From contig JAEUWY010000005.1 in NCBI GenBank assembly GCA_022059125.1, forward strand, positions 3,348,001-3,412,000: DNA of 64,000 nt, in the 5' to 3' direction. Of this stretch, positions 1 through 14,911 are shown piece by piece (the first letter of the stretch is position 1; each line of letters starts with the position of its first letter). The translations under genes and the position numbers were made by a program. The notes beneath the pieces are model-generated. The model saw only the letters and a program-made list of their open reading frames with translations. It did no database searches and was not told the origin of the DNA. This DNA is from Corynespora cassiicola (Eukaryota > Ascomycota > Dothideomycetes > Pleosporales > Corynesporascaceae).

Positions 1-373
1 CCTTGAACTCGACCTGGATGATAGGCTTGCCGCCCTTGTCAATAACCTTGAAGGGGAAGTGCTTCATATCGGCCTGGACCTCAGCATCGGAGAACTTGCG
101 GCCGATGAGACGCTTGGCATCGAAGACGGTGTTGGCAGGGTTCATGGCGACCTGGTTCTTCGCGGAGTCTCCGATGAGACGCTCAGTATCGGTGAAGGCC
201 ACGAACGAGGGCGTGGTGCGGTTGCCCTGGTCGCTGGGGGAGGGTCAGCAGCGGTACATGGTGCGGGTGAGTCACAAAGAAACCTACTTGGCGATGATCT
301 CGATGCGGTCATCACGGAAGATACCCACGCAGGAGTAGGTAGTTCCCAAATCGATACCGATGGCGGGAGCCAT
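1..373 (-). CDS. hsp70: Hsp70 chaperone, SSA type (5' end only)
   Basis: Cytosolic Hsp70, an ATP-dependent folding chaperone. Only the N-terminus lies here: exon 1 is 288-373 and exon 2 runs from 233 off the left edge, with an intron at 234-287 that splits the Asn codon of IIAN. The start, [17 protein letters not shown], holds the Hsp70 phosphate-1 loop (GIDLGTTYS). It is followed by [14 protein letters not shown] and the DAKRLIG motif typical of cytosolic Ssa proteins. There is no signal peptide, which argues against BiP, and no mitochondrial presequence. The gene is transcribed leftward. A heat-shock element lies about 220 nt upstream of the ATG. The family call is very secure; the C-terminus is not visible. 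Confidence 0.95.
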
Positions 374-590
374 GATGGCGGAATGTGTGGTGGGGTAAGG
401 GTGTAGGTGGGTTGGGTATCACAAGAGTCGAATTGAAAGAAAAAAGGTGAGAGCGGGTGTGGTGCTCACGAAATCCGCAGATTTATGGTCGTATGTGAGT
501 CTTTGAGTAGATGAGATGTTCTGGAGAGGTAGAGGCGCGAGCGGCGGAGGGGTTTTTGTATTGCTGTCAAGGCAGTTTTTTGGGCGGCTC

Positions 591-603
591 TTCTGGAACT
601 TTC
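591..603 (-). promoter_or_regulatory. Heat-shock element (HSE) upstream of hsp70
   Basis: The plus strand reads TTCTGGAACTTTC, three inverted nTTCn/nGAAn units at exact 5-bp spacing (TTC 591-593, GAA 596-598, TTC 601-603). This is the canonical Hsf1 binding arrangement. It lies 218 nt upstream of the Hsp70 start codon on the gene's promoter side. Function is inferred from position and consensus. Confidence 0.7.
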
Positions 604-961
604 GACGAGCCACACCGACCAACCAGGCGCTTCTATACTCTTCTCGCAGCCTCTGCGGCCCACTACGGGCGCTGCCTGACGCCGTGCTGGGGCAAAGGGG
701 GCGAGTTTGGCGGCCGCGTGCGATTGCATTGCCCGCGTCTTGCAGTGAGGGCTGCCCTGCTGCCGGAGCTGCTGGACGGGCGCTGCAATCGTCGCCGTCG
801 ACGTCTGCTGGCCATGACAGCATCGCGCCCACAGGCCCACCCCACCAGCTCGCTCGCCGCCACAACGGGCCATGTAAGCGAACCTCAGCGCCCGGCCGAC
901 ACCACGCTCGCTGCCAAACAGCCTTCGCGGGCCTTCGAGACGTCTCGCTGGTGGGGCGCCG

Positions 962-1038
962 CCGTTTGCCGTCTGCCGTCTGCCGTCTACCGTCTACCGT
1001 CTACCGTCTACCGTCTACCGTCTACCATCTACCGTCTG
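962..1038. repeat. Heptanucleotide tandem array (CCGTCTR)11
   Basis: Eleven consecutive 7-bp units: CCGTTTG, two CCGTCTG, six CCGTCTA, CCATCTA and a final CCGTCTG. The array lies in the spacer between hsp70 and the DUF3429 gene. Units of the same type recur at 59151-59185 and 59361-59397. Confidence 0.9.
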
Positions 1039-1701
1039 CCGTGCTGCGGTGCTGCCGCTGGTCGTCGCACGCGAACCTTGGAAGCCCCCCAAACCTCTGC
1101 CTGGCTGCCGAGGCGGCGCCACACCACCCGCCACACCCAGCCCAGCCCTCCGTCTGATCTTCTCGACGCACTGCTACACACCACTGAGTGCACCAGACAC
1201 CACTTGGCTGAGATACAGACCCCCCCTCCCTGTGACGCGCCGCCCGTTTGAGCCAGCGTACATGGCTACCCAGGTACTACCAGTAGGTACATGTTTAGCA
1301 TCCGTCTGGCACGCACCCCGCAAACACGCACCCCCTTCACCACCCAGCCTCGGTGCAAGCCGGGCTCGACTCTGCCAGCACGCAGGGTAAACCTCCAGTA
1401 GACACCCCCAATCGTCACTGCAGCGTACCAGCACCCGTGCCTGCGCCGAGGTTCCTGTGCGCAGCTCTCAATTTCTCACCATGCCGCAAAACGTGACGTC
1501 ACTCGTATGTCGTGTCGGACCTCGAACCGTTGCATGCGGGGATAGCTTGGTTTGACCAAGCCAGCCAGCCGTCTTAACCAACATCGTTTCCCCTCATCTT
1601 CAGCTCGCAATCCTACTGCAGCTGCCATAGCTGAATCAATTGACCTCCTTTCCCCCCACACCCACCTTTACAATCAAGTGACGAGAGTGCCGACTGCCAC
1701 A

Positions 1702-2863
1702 ATGTTTCGGAACGGAGCCTCGCGCCTAGCTCTGAGGGCCGTTGCTCCAGCTTCTCGTCCATCCGCGAGCTTCCACCGCGCAGCCCCGGCAGCATCATGG
1801 GCAGCCCACTTCAGCTCCGTGGCCTCCAAGCGCCCTCAGTTGCCCCGGATTGCCCAGTTCAAGCCCATCCAGACCACGTTGCTGCGCCGTGCCCTGAGCG
1901 AGGAGAGGAAGCAGGCTGAAGACCGTTATGCGAACGAGATGATCAAACCCACGCCGGAAACCGTCTCGTCTACATCTTCTACTCATCCCATGTTGTCCGA
2001 GGTCGGGCAGGGCGCACCGCACCAGGAGGTGGACATGATGTCTGGCGTCAAGGCTGACATTGTATGTACCTATCTAGATTGTATACTACTACTACAACAA
2101 ACAACGATGTCTAATCAGAGCACGCGCGCAGGTCACCATCAAGGAAACATTCAACCTCAGTGAGGTCCCGCGCCAGGCCTACTACCTCGGCCTCGCCGGA
2201 GTGCTTCCCTACCTCGCAACATCCCTCTCCACCGTCTACTGCGCATGGGAAATCAATCATTCCGTGGCTGGCTATGGCTGGGCAATGTCTAGCCAGACGG
2301 CGACTACCCTGCTCCAGATCCTGGAGCCGCTGCAGATTGGCTATGGTGCCGTGGTAAGTGCTGCGCAACCGAGCACGTTGGACGACGAGAGCTAATCGAC
2401 GGCCAAGATACTGTCCTTCCTGGGCGCCATCCATTGGGGGCTCGAATGGGCAGGCTACGGGGGCTACCAGGGCTACAGGCGCTACGCCATCGGCGTCATG
2501 GCACCAGCAGTCGCATGGCCCACGGTCCTGATGCCCGTCGAGTATGCCCTCATCTCCCAGTTCTGCGCATTCACCCTCCTCTACTATGCCGACACGCGGG
2601 CGACGTACAAGGGCTGGACGCCGCCTTGGTATGCCATCTACCGGTTTGTCCTCACCTTCATCGTCGGCGCCAGCATCGTCGTCAGCCTGATTGGGCGCGG
2701 CGAGGTCGCGGACCGCGTCGGCCGACTGCCGGGCGCCGTTGACAGAATCACCCAGCTGCGCGAGGGAGCGCAGGAAACGTTGGCCAAAGAGGAGGAGGCG
2801 GTCCGGCTGGAGAAGGCCGCGAAGGGCGAGGGCGAGGGCGAGGGCGAGGGGGGCGACGAATAA
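1702..2863 (+). CDS. Mitochondrial membrane protein, DUF3429/TMEM69 family
   Basis: Spliced 345-aa protein with exons 1702-2061, 2132-2353 and 2408-2863. All introns fall between codons. The N-terminus is rich in Arg, Ser and Ala with no acidic residues (MFRNGASRLALRAVAP), a mitochondrial presequence pattern. The second half has about four hydrophobic segments: YYLGLAGVLPYLATSLSTVY, the stretch around GYGAVILSFLGAIHWGLEW, VMAPAVAWPTVLMPVEYALI, and FVLTFIVGASIVVSL. The GAIHWGLEWAGYGG stretch matches what I recall of DUF3429 (TMEM69-like) proteins, thought to sit in the mitochondrial inner membrane; their role is unknown. The tail is charged and ends in a GEGEGEGEGG run encoded by a short GAGGGC repeat. 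Family call by recognition only. Confidence 0.8.
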
Positions 2864-5613
<2,750 letters not shown>

Positions 5614-8272
5614 TATACCAATAATTGAGCCGTGTTATATTCCGTAAATGGGCTGTTGCGTTCTTTTTCAATTGGCTTCATCTTCCGTCCATCGTATCCG
5701 AGCGGAGGTGCGCTAGCACGAAGGAATGTTCCCCCCGTTCTCACATGAGTGGGCAAAGGCTGCGGGAACAAGCTAGGGAGGGGTGCAATAGCCGGGCAGT
5801 GGATACCGACGGCAGGCTTGATGACCCACCTAGGGCCTCCCTGTCGCATATCCACCTCTATAGATCCTGACCTTCTCCAGGCAATAGCGGCGGTGATATA
5901 GTCATTCTGCTCCCCTTCGAGCCCAGAACCGCTCACTCAACAATGCGGGGTGGGGGATCTGGTCAGCTTCCGCCAACCTCTGAAGTTCGCCGCACAGCTT
6001 AGCTACTAGCGTTCGTTATCTTCCATGGTGCAATGGCCCTTCAGGCTGAATCTTGAGCGTATAGCTAAGGGGCTCCCGGGGAGATTACGGCGAATGCCAT
6101 GCCACTCGAACCAAAATCTGGACAGGGCTGGCCGAACTGATGTTTCTGCCTATTCAGCTGACCTGACCAGCGGAGGCGACGAGGCTATTCGGTGAGTGCC
6201 CTCCTGCCACCATTGGCCGGCTGATGTTGAGAGCGGCCACACCTTGAACTGTGAAGAGTGAACAGGAAGTCCTTGCTGCGAGCAAACCCAGCCATTCACA
6301 CCTTGGCAATGTAGCAGGATGCATCATGGATCATCGTTGACATCGACCAAGTTGGTTGACGAGAGCTGGAGCTGGCGGTGTAGGGAACCTGCTTGAGCAT
6401 ACTCACTCCAGACCAGACGACGCTGCCAGCCTTCCCGAGGGAATCATCATGCCGCGTCTGGGACACCCCGTCCTGATCTGGGATGACGTGCTCCGACGGC
6501 GTTCCAGAATGCGTTCATGGTGCTCCATGCTGCAGCAAATTGGAATCCATCGCGCTGCTCCCGTTCGATGAAGGGGCCCCGTTGGCTGCGGAGCTTATCT
6601 CCAGATGCTGCTGCTGGCTGTGCACAGCATCCCCATGGAACGGAGCTCACCACGAGGCCTGTGAATTGGAGATTCTGCCCTGCAGCACCAGGACCATGGA
6701 CCGCTGTGCCTTGAACAGACCATCCGCTCCGCATAAAGTCATGCCATAGTCAGTCTTCGGCATTTCACTGCGCGACTATGGCGCAGAGAGCGACTGCTGC
6801 GGCGCATGTCCCGAGAGACTGGTCTGGCTATACAGCAGCACCTATATTAACACTACAATCCGAGCGAAACACGACATGGGATTGTCCTCAATGCCTGCCC
6901 GGACCTGCACCTACGCATGCACGTCCCGTCTACACACTCGAGCCCACCCACCACGAAGCATGTATTGAATTCCTGGATTGAGTTCGTGTCGGGTATATCT
7001 ACCCCAAATAATGAAGATGGCCCAGGATAGGCGCTTTCGGTAGGGCGCAGGTGTCGCCATGAGGCCGTGGTGGGCGATGGACGGCGACGTCGACATTGAC
7101 AGCCGACAGCTGGAGCTCCACCCACGGGCCACGGAGCGGGAAGCGAAGGCCATGTTGCGCAGCCATCGAGAGGGGGAGAGAGAGAGAGAGAGAGAGAAGG
7201 AAAGCGGCCCGTTCGCGCCTCGGGGCGGCATCTACAATTGCGCAACGAGGACAACCCTCGCAGAGCAGAGGGCCGGAGGGCACGGGAGCAGTTTGGGCGC
7301 ACCTCGGCAGGAGACTGGCACGTCGGCGGCGAGGCGTTTCAGACGACGACAGTCGAGCACATCGGAGCACGAGTGAGCATAGGGCGGGCAAGCGACATAT
7401 GGCTCGATGCAGCGCCGCCTCCCTCGAGCTGGGTTAAAAGGTGATTTTAAGATGCAAGGCCGTTTAATGGCGAAAAAGAATGCTTGGAGCCTCACTCGAC
7501 TAGGCCAGGGTCTGCAGCCCACAACGGTGCAGCATCCCACGCACCATGGTCCTGCAGCCTGCCAGCCAACGTGGAACCGTGGCCGCAGATCAGCCCGCCC
7601 TGTGAATGTCTGGTAAGGTTGGTTGGGGGGTAGGGGAGGGGGGCCAGCTAGCGGCGAGGCGAGATGATGGCACCATCCGCCTCCATGCCATTCCTCTCCG
7701 TCCACTTAAACCCTGTCGGCCTGGTCTGCCCGGTCTGCTGGCCTGTCGTCACCTCACTAACTATGTACCTTTTTTTTCTTTACACCCAAGCTCCTTAGTG
7801 GAAGCCTCCCTGTATCCCCTCGGGCCCATCCCAGCCTTCCGCACGTCGCCGAAAAAGGAACGAACTTCAAACAGGCCTCCACTTTCAGTCCAAATGCTCG
7901 ACCACTCGGACGTCCGGGTCCGTTGGCGCAGGCTGAGCAATCATGGCAATTGCCTGGCCGCATCGCAACAGGCCCAGCTCTACACTCGAGAGCCCCATTA
8001 ACTCGGTTCAGCTTGCATTACGGGTACCTTATTCGCTGTAAGCCACTGGCTATGGGGGTTGCTCTACCCTCTGCGGAACTATATTATGGGACGGTCCGAC
8101 GCGCATCTCTCGTCCTGCTCCGACCATTTACTACTAGAAGAGACGTCCCCAACCCCAGCTCTCCCGTAACCAGTCACCTTCCTATACATACATACTCGCC
8201 CTACCTCGCCCGGCCGCACTCCTGCCTGCTCTTCCACTCCCAACCCTCCTGTCCCTCCTACCCCTTGCCGGC
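5614..8272. other. Gene-poor stretch, no gene recognised
   Basis: About 2.7 kb with no recognisable coding sequence. It includes a (GA)n run around 7171-7198 and a polypyrimidine-rich stretch approaching 8273 that looks like the promoter and leader of the small gene there. Short open frames are present but none looks conserved. Confidence 0.5.
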
Positions 8273-8528
8273 ATGTGTGATTACACTCAAGTCCAATTCA
8301 AGTGCTCCCACCTCCGCTACATTGTCCGGGCATGGTGCACAAAGTACCAGCAGACGCAGAAGAGATGCCCTGCCAACGTCGTCGCAATGTGAGCACACAA
8401 CAGCGGCTCCCCTGGCCCGCCAAGACGGCATGCTTACACACAAGTGCAGAGAATACCGGCTCGACGAGAATTGCGGTTCGTGGTGCCCTCCCCCCCATGA
8501 TGGCCTCCATCGTACGACTTTGATCTGA
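8273..8528 (+). CDS. Small cysteine-containing conserved fungal protein
   Basis: Spliced 64-aa protein with exons 8273-8388 and 8450-8528. The 61-nt intron has donor GTGAGC and acceptor TGCAG, and splits an Ile codon. The product starts MCDYTQVQFKCSHLRYIVRA and continues with a WCTKYQQTQKRC stretch and EYRLDENCGSWCPP. I recognise the C-x(n)-C-x-H / RAWC / KRCP / EYRLDExCG pattern from small uncharacterised proteins common in Pezizomycotina; from memory they often begin MCDYTQ. The paired Cys/His residues could bind a metal, but this is inference. There is no signal peptide. A TATA-like ATATTA lies about 190 nt upstream. It is the only gene seen in a 9.3-kb stretch, and unspliced open frames miss its N-terminus. 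Confidence 0.75.
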
Positions 8529-11500
8529 CATTGATTGCTTCGGTGCAGGTGACTGCAAAAGCGCAGGCAAAAAATAACCCTTTCTTTTTTTTTCATCACG
8601 GTCGAATCTTCCCTTTCATCTCCTTCGATTTGTACTATTCAGCAAGGCGCACACGGCACGGCAGGGAGTCCGCACAATACCCTCGGGAAAAAAGTTGTTT
8701 TTTTTGATTGGGAATATCCTTTGTAGTCCAAATGTATCACACGGTCTCTGTTGTCGTTCAGTCGCTCGTCTCCCTCCTGCATGTTTCGTCGCCCGCCCAC
8801 CGCCTGGCATCGGCGCCATTCCGATCGCTAATCTGCAGCGTGCAGGCCGGGACCCGTACTGGTTGGTCCCTCAGCTGGGCTGCAGTGGTGCAGTGGTGCA
8901 GCTGCATCTGCATCGCGTGCAGGCAAGCCCCATCGACGACATCGTCTCTTCAGCACCGCCAGGACCAAGGACGGCCGGCCACGACGGATGCCACGCGTGT
9001 TGTTGTGGCACAAGCCCACCGCGCCCATCATCGGGCTTACCCCCTCCACCCCCCCGGGCCAGGCACCATGTCACCGAGCCCATACGTCACGGCCAGATGC
9101 CGCCCTCTACCACAGGCCGCCAATGGTGCGCCGGACCCAACTCCGCTCGCACGCTCCCTGTCTGATGTACCACTCGTCACCGCCGTCGTACCTTGGTGCA
9201 AAGTTTCTGTGGCGTGGGTAGGCTGCCGCAGACTTATTGCATGCCTCTCTCCTATTGCTCGTTTATTATTATTATTATATCCGCTTGTTCGCCTTGCCCT
9301 CAGCGGGCACAAATCGCTATGCTTCCGCCGGAAGCACCCTCTCCGTCTCCATCGGTACCGCCTTGGACGACGGGGCCTTTGATGGGCAGCCCTCTCATCA
9401 CCGCCCTCCTTCCATGATGGTGTGCTGGCACCCCATCTTCGGGCACCTGCATAACAAGCCTGACCACCACTACCTCTACCACCACCACCACCACCACCAC
9501 CACCACCACCACCATCAGTCCCCGTATGCAGTTACGATTACGAGCCTCCGATTCCTGGAGATAATAATGCCGGAGCGACATGTCGCCAGACAGGCCGATC
9601 ATGCGTTCGCAATTTGCGGCTCGGCTGCCAGCAGGCGCTCTGTGCCTCAGGAAGGAAAGGAAGAAAAAAAAAATTGCAGCCAGCTAGCCGGCCAGCCAGC
9701 CGGCCAGCCCAGAAAAATAAAATAAAAATAAGATCAAACCGCTGAAAGTGTAGCAGAATCCTTGCGCTTACGGTGGTCCCATCCCATCCATCCCCCAACG
9801 TCAGGGCAAAGGCAGCACAACATTCACTTTCCACAGGGGTGCGGTGCGGTGCGATTAATCACATAATTTGGGCCAATCACGCCGGGCTTGTGGGCGCCAT
9901 GTCATGCCATTGGCGTGCCTCTGCCATTTTGCCAACTTCGGTACTCGTCCGCTAACGTCTCATGCTTGGAGGGGGTCCGCACCGCGGCTCCAGCCAACGA
10001 ATCAGTCGCCTGCCATTGCCAAGGGGGAGGAAACGGGGCGGTGCGGTATACAGAGGCGCATATATGTCAACACAACGGCGTTACCGGAGAGCTGATCGAC
10101 CGTCCGCCCACGCACCTACCCCGTCATGGCATGAACTGATTATAGGTATCAGGTCAGGTCAGGTCAGGTCCGCGGACGGACGTGCTACGTACCCGATAGC
10201 AAGAGAGAGAGAGGGAAAGAGAGAGGGCGTGACAGAGCAAGAGTCAAGGACGACGAGAGCAGCATCAGAGTGGGCATGGAACAAGGCACGAGGTAATTGT
10301 GGAGCGGAGAAACACCCCTCCGCATGGACAAAAAAAGAAACCCGAAATCCCAGCCCGCCCTCATTCGCACAGTCGCGCGCACAGGGGCGTGGCTTCCACG
10401 TGGCGGACAAATAAAAAAGGGGATCTCCTTACCCACTCGATTAAAAAGATTGGAGCCTCACGGGATGCGTGTCTGTGTGTGTGTGTGCAACAGCGTCACG
10501 GCGATCGGGCAGAAAGGAGCCTAGCATTGCTGTTGGACTCATTGCTTTTTTCTTCTCCTACCTTCCATTCGAGACGTCGCTAAGCTCATGGGCTCTAGAA
10601 TCATTCTGGAATGTGAGCACGACCTTTTCGAAGCTAGCGACCAGCCCGCCCATGGAGCAGATGATGGGTCTCGAGTCAGTTAAGCGAGGGCATAGATAGT
10701 CATGTAAGTACGACGTTGGAATCGGTCAGAACCAGGAGACCAAGCGGAACAAAGAAGGGGAAAAAAAAAGTTCATGGAGTATATCGGGGTTCAGGCACCG
10801 AGCTCGTTAGTAGCAAATAATCATGATACAAGAATGAGAAAAAGTAAAAAAAGTTCACCATCACTCATAAGATTGCCTCCCTTTGTCAAAATCACAAGGC
10901 GCCGGCGGCGGCGGCCGCCCCTCGGGACCGGGCATGCGCTCAGTCCACAATGCCCTGACTTGTTTTGTGTTTGAGATGTGAGTATAAATAAAAGCTCGGG
11001 CACATGTGAGCGCCGCGGTGTGGGTTACCGATACGTTTCGGGAGCTGAGAAGGGGAAATGGTGGAAGAGGGGGCCGGCGGAGTCGGGGAGCAGAAGGGAA
11101 GGGGGACCAGACGGGGCGGGCTGATTGTGCCGGAGCAAACTGCGTACGGCAACCATGCGAACCCGCCCGAGCGTCATCGTCGTCGTCGTCGCATTCAACG
11201 TGCCGACTCAGCAAAACTGGGTTTCCTTGGATCCTGATACTCGCTCAGTCCCACCCAATTGAAGACGGCCAACGTCTGTCCGCTGACTCTCCGGTTAGGG
11301 CACGGATTTAGGCCATGGTCGTGTAGAAAAGTAGGCTAGGGTACGTATCAGCTGGGCGTACGTGAGTTGTGTGTGTGTGCACAGTGCCCAGGTGTGTTGA
11401 TCTCGCTTGGTCGAGGCGGACGAATCTCTCGTCGCGCAAGCGCCAAGGATGCGAACTGGTACGGTAAATGGCTGCTGGCTGGCTGATGATGATGGATGGT

Positions 11501-14500
11501 TGACGGATGGATGATGGTCGTGGACGCCCATAATGCCCGAAAGTTTATCCACGCGAACATGTCTCCGCTTGGGACTTTTTTTCGTTTTTTGAGCCTAGCG
11601 TGCCTCGTACTCGGTGTTATACTGAAGCCCATCCCAATGCGTGGAGCTGGGCTCAGACATTCGACAGAGACGCGTAGAGAGCCTACAGGCCAGCAGACCG
11701 GCGGACCAGCAGGCGCGGAGAGGGGGGGAAGAGAAGCCATGTGTGTATACGCAACCCGTCCAAGCCACCTGTAACCGCCAATCGAAAGAGGCCGCTGGCG
11801 GCTGCGGATGTGCACGGCGCAGGCGTCTGGTCTGGTCTGAGGGCAAGGCTTGCGCCCTCACCCTTGCTGGAGTCACTTCCCCGAACGCCACCTCAGACCT
11901 GAGTCTGCTGAAGATGGGCGGGGAGACGGGATGGAAGACGTCTTCCAAGCTGGCGGATGGCGGCGGATGGACTACGTGTATGGACTAATATCATGAGCCC
12001 GAATATGTCAAGGACACGATACCTGACCATGGTCGCTCTTTATCCGCCCAAGGGCAGCTCACGAGGTACTATAGCGGGGGCGGTGGGGATTGAGCGGAGG
12101 GGAGGGGAGAAGGGGGGGTTGGGGTTGGGGGGGGTTACGCGCACGCAGCATGATCGTCTGGCCAGGCCGGATTGCTCTATGGGGATGTTGGTGATGGGTT
12201 ATCCCGAGCCAGCAGCAGGGATGGCCAGCACGGCCCGGATGGCTAGGATGGCCGTGGCATCACGACATGGTGCCGGCATGGGTGGAGGAGGGAGAGGCTT
12301 GTGGAGACTCCAGAGGCGTCCTGCGAGCCATCTGTCTTGTAGGTTCGCTGATCGTGTCGAAGCTTCGCTGCCCGCTGCCTTGAAACGCGCCCGTTTCATT
12401 CCGCAGGCGCCTTGTGCCTGTCTCCTGACGCTGCCGATGCTGCAAGAGCTCCAGGGCTGCCTCAGCTGCGGTCCCCGCGCATGGCCCACGGTCCACGGTC
12501 GACAGTCCATGGTCCCGTGCCTCGTGCTTCGCCTCCGATCATGTCGCGGCAGTTTGAGAGCCGGCATGCGGAGCTCGCGGCGCACTCTGGGCCTGAGGAC
12601 AAGGACGGGCGCGCTGCCGGCTCTTTAACCGACGTCAACGGGCAGCCTCGCTTCTGCAACCTACCGCTCACCCACCCACCCACCCCCCCATGCACGCGTC
12701 GTCGCGGCCCACCCACTCGACCTCAGAGAATGCAGGTCGAAAAGGAGGTCGTCGCTGCTCCCCCCCCCCCTTCGCAGGATCCGTGGCGTCGGTCCTCGGC
12801 TCGGCCCGGGCTGTCACAGAGGGCGCAGCTGGCCATTGTCGTGATTTGGACGTCGTCGCCAGTCGGGCCGTCTGCGGCGCCATGGTCGGCGGAAGCGGCC
12901 CTGTCCCTGGCATGGCCCTGGCATGGCCTGGCTCCGGCGCTGGCAGACGCTGGTCGACGGGGCCTCGTCGTTCTCCACGCTGCCCCTCTACCATGTGCCG
13001 CGACAGATACCGCCTTGCTGGACCTCGTCCACAGGGCGTCGGGCGCATGGCCTCATACAGTACAGGCCTAGGGAAACGTTTCAACACGTACCAGGCATCT
13101 GGTCCCCGTGCATGACGGGCTGGAGCTAGGCCTGGTAGCTGCTGCTAATCAAGGTGCTCTAGTGACGCGATCCGTTGCCAACGGGCACAAACACAGGCGC
13201 ACAGGGCCCAACATGTGCATGCTACTGCGACTGCGAGCGCCTGTCCCATCGCGTCCCATCGCATCGCGTCCCATCCAGCCCAGGCACCAGACGGTCCCTC
13301 TGTTTGCCTCTTGTTTGCCTGAGCCCGCCCAAACCTTAACTTTACCTTTCCCATGGTCGCTTCGACTTGCTACGAAGGGTACGTACTGCGATGGCCAGCC
13401 GGCCTCGGGGTCATGGCCGGACCCAACTCCGCGCGCGTCCTGGGCCCAGGCAAAGCATCTGCCAGAGAAATGACGTTTGACATGCCGCCAGTTGAGATGA
13501 CCCCATACGGACGACATTCCTACGCCCGATGAAACGCCTGATGGGAGGCCCTTCGCATGCCCGATGACATGCATATGCAGTCCCTTTCTCTGCCATCTAT
13601 TAAAAAAGTTTCCGTCCACGCCGTCGTCCTCGCCCTAGCCCTCCGCCGATCCAGCGCCGACCCAAACCTTCTTTCCCTCACGCACGGCAGAGGGGCCACG
13701 GTCCTGTGCTTCTGCCGTGTGCTGCGGCGTGCTGGCGTGCTGCGGTGAGCGGCCGTGGGTGCTGCGGAGCCCAACCTCGAACACTTGCACCCCTTCTTCG
13801 GCCCTTCTCCATATCACAATCCATACATCCCGCCGCCCGCAGCCTCCCCATGGAACTCAAAACAGGTCAATTTTTTGCGGCATGCCCGCCGTCTTCCCCG
13901 ATACTTGCCAACCGCCATCCCCGGGCCCTTGATGCCTGGCCGCCATTGTCCGGAGCTTGCGCTACAGCAACGCGTCTCCCTGCTGATTTCACATCCGGCC
14001 TGGCTGGACTGGAGGCGGTGGACGCTGCTTGTCAAATGTTATGCAGAGGACAACCGTTCGAGGCCGCTTGGCCGTACTCATCCGGGGTTCACTATCTCGC
14101 CGGCGGCCCAACCTTGCCCCCCTCCCTTCGGCTTAAGGAGGATTGGGAATTTGCCAAAACTTACGGTATTATCGTGAAGCCTACAGTAGGGGGGAGAGGG
14201 AGGACAAGGTAGATGCACAGCAGATGGAGGGACCGGGATGCATGCGCCCTAGACCGCCACCGTGGTCAACCCCCCGGCCACGCTCAATGACTTTTGGATT
14301 CGACTACCGGAATTAGACTCGACCTGGCTAGAATGGTAGACATGGAGAGTTCCCAGGTCCTGTAGGTACTCCCGGGCTAGACACTGACACCGCAGGTCAG
14401 TCAGGGTCAGCGCTATGAGGCTTGGTATAGCAGCCCGGCGTGCCTGAATCTCTCTCTGACTGCGATGGCACACAGGGGACCTGGGCAGGCCTCGGGTTGT

Positions 14501-14911
14501 ATGCAATAGGTAGCCGATTCATGGGCGATCTCCATGACTGCAAGGACATGCTCCTGGAGGGCCCCACCGCCATCAAAGATCTACTCTGCGCGATCTGCCC
14601 GACCAAGAGAGTCATCGCATCGGGTCTTGACCGGCAAGACGCGCTGGTGCCGGCAGATAGAGTGCTCTGTTGGGTAGCATCCCAAAGCTTAACCTTCGCC
14701 ATCGAATTAATAACAATTGCATGGGGCACAGTCTCGCGCGGTAGATGATCTGATTAGTTCGGGCTACAAGTCCTCAAGGTTTAAATAGAGGGGGAGAGTG
14801 GGTCATGACACGTGACCCGGATGGAGTCTCGCGAACGTCCCGCGTTCCTCGGAAACTAAATCCTCGCAGCCAAAAACGCCCATCGCAAGGAACAGCGCCC
14901 GCTCGCCCCCA
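8529..14911. other. 6.4-kb gene-poor stretch rich in simple repeats
   Basis: No gene recognised. Contents: a TTA/ATT run at 9264-9278, a (CCA)n run around 9478-9514, a GCCAGCCG-type repeat at 9678-9710, a CAGGT pentamer repeated four times near 10154-10170, and scattered purine or pyrimidine tracts. Several open frames of 150-220 codons exist, such as 11957-12628, 12412-13071 and 13706-14212. They are compositionally odd, overlap one another on both strands and resemble nothing I know. Long untranslated leaders or non-coding RNAs are possible but not demonstrable. Confidence 0.5.
9478..9514. repeat. (CCA)n microsatellite
   Basis: About a dozen CAC/CCA triplets in a row, preceded by imperfect ACC-rich triplets. 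Non-coding context. Confidence 0.85.

Larger units (their letters stand above)
374..1701. other. Divergent intergenic region, hsp70 / DUF3429 gene
   Basis: This is a head-to-head spacer of about 1.3 kb. It carries the hsp70 heat-shock element and the CCGTCTR heptamer array listed separately. Long open frames here are GC-rich and low-complexity, resemble no family I know, and are not called as genes. Confidence 0.6.

Noticed and set aside
9478..9514. Polyhistidine or polyvaline coding tracts from the CCA repeat
   Set aside because: Microsatellite in non-coding DNA; frames through it have no other coding character.
12412..13071. Overlapping long frames on both strands in the GC-rich spacer (also 11957-12628, 13706-14212, 17117-17872, 42516-43247)
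   Set aside because: GC-rich DNA has few stop codons; the translations are Ala/Arg/Pro-rich, lack conserved motifs and conflict with one another.
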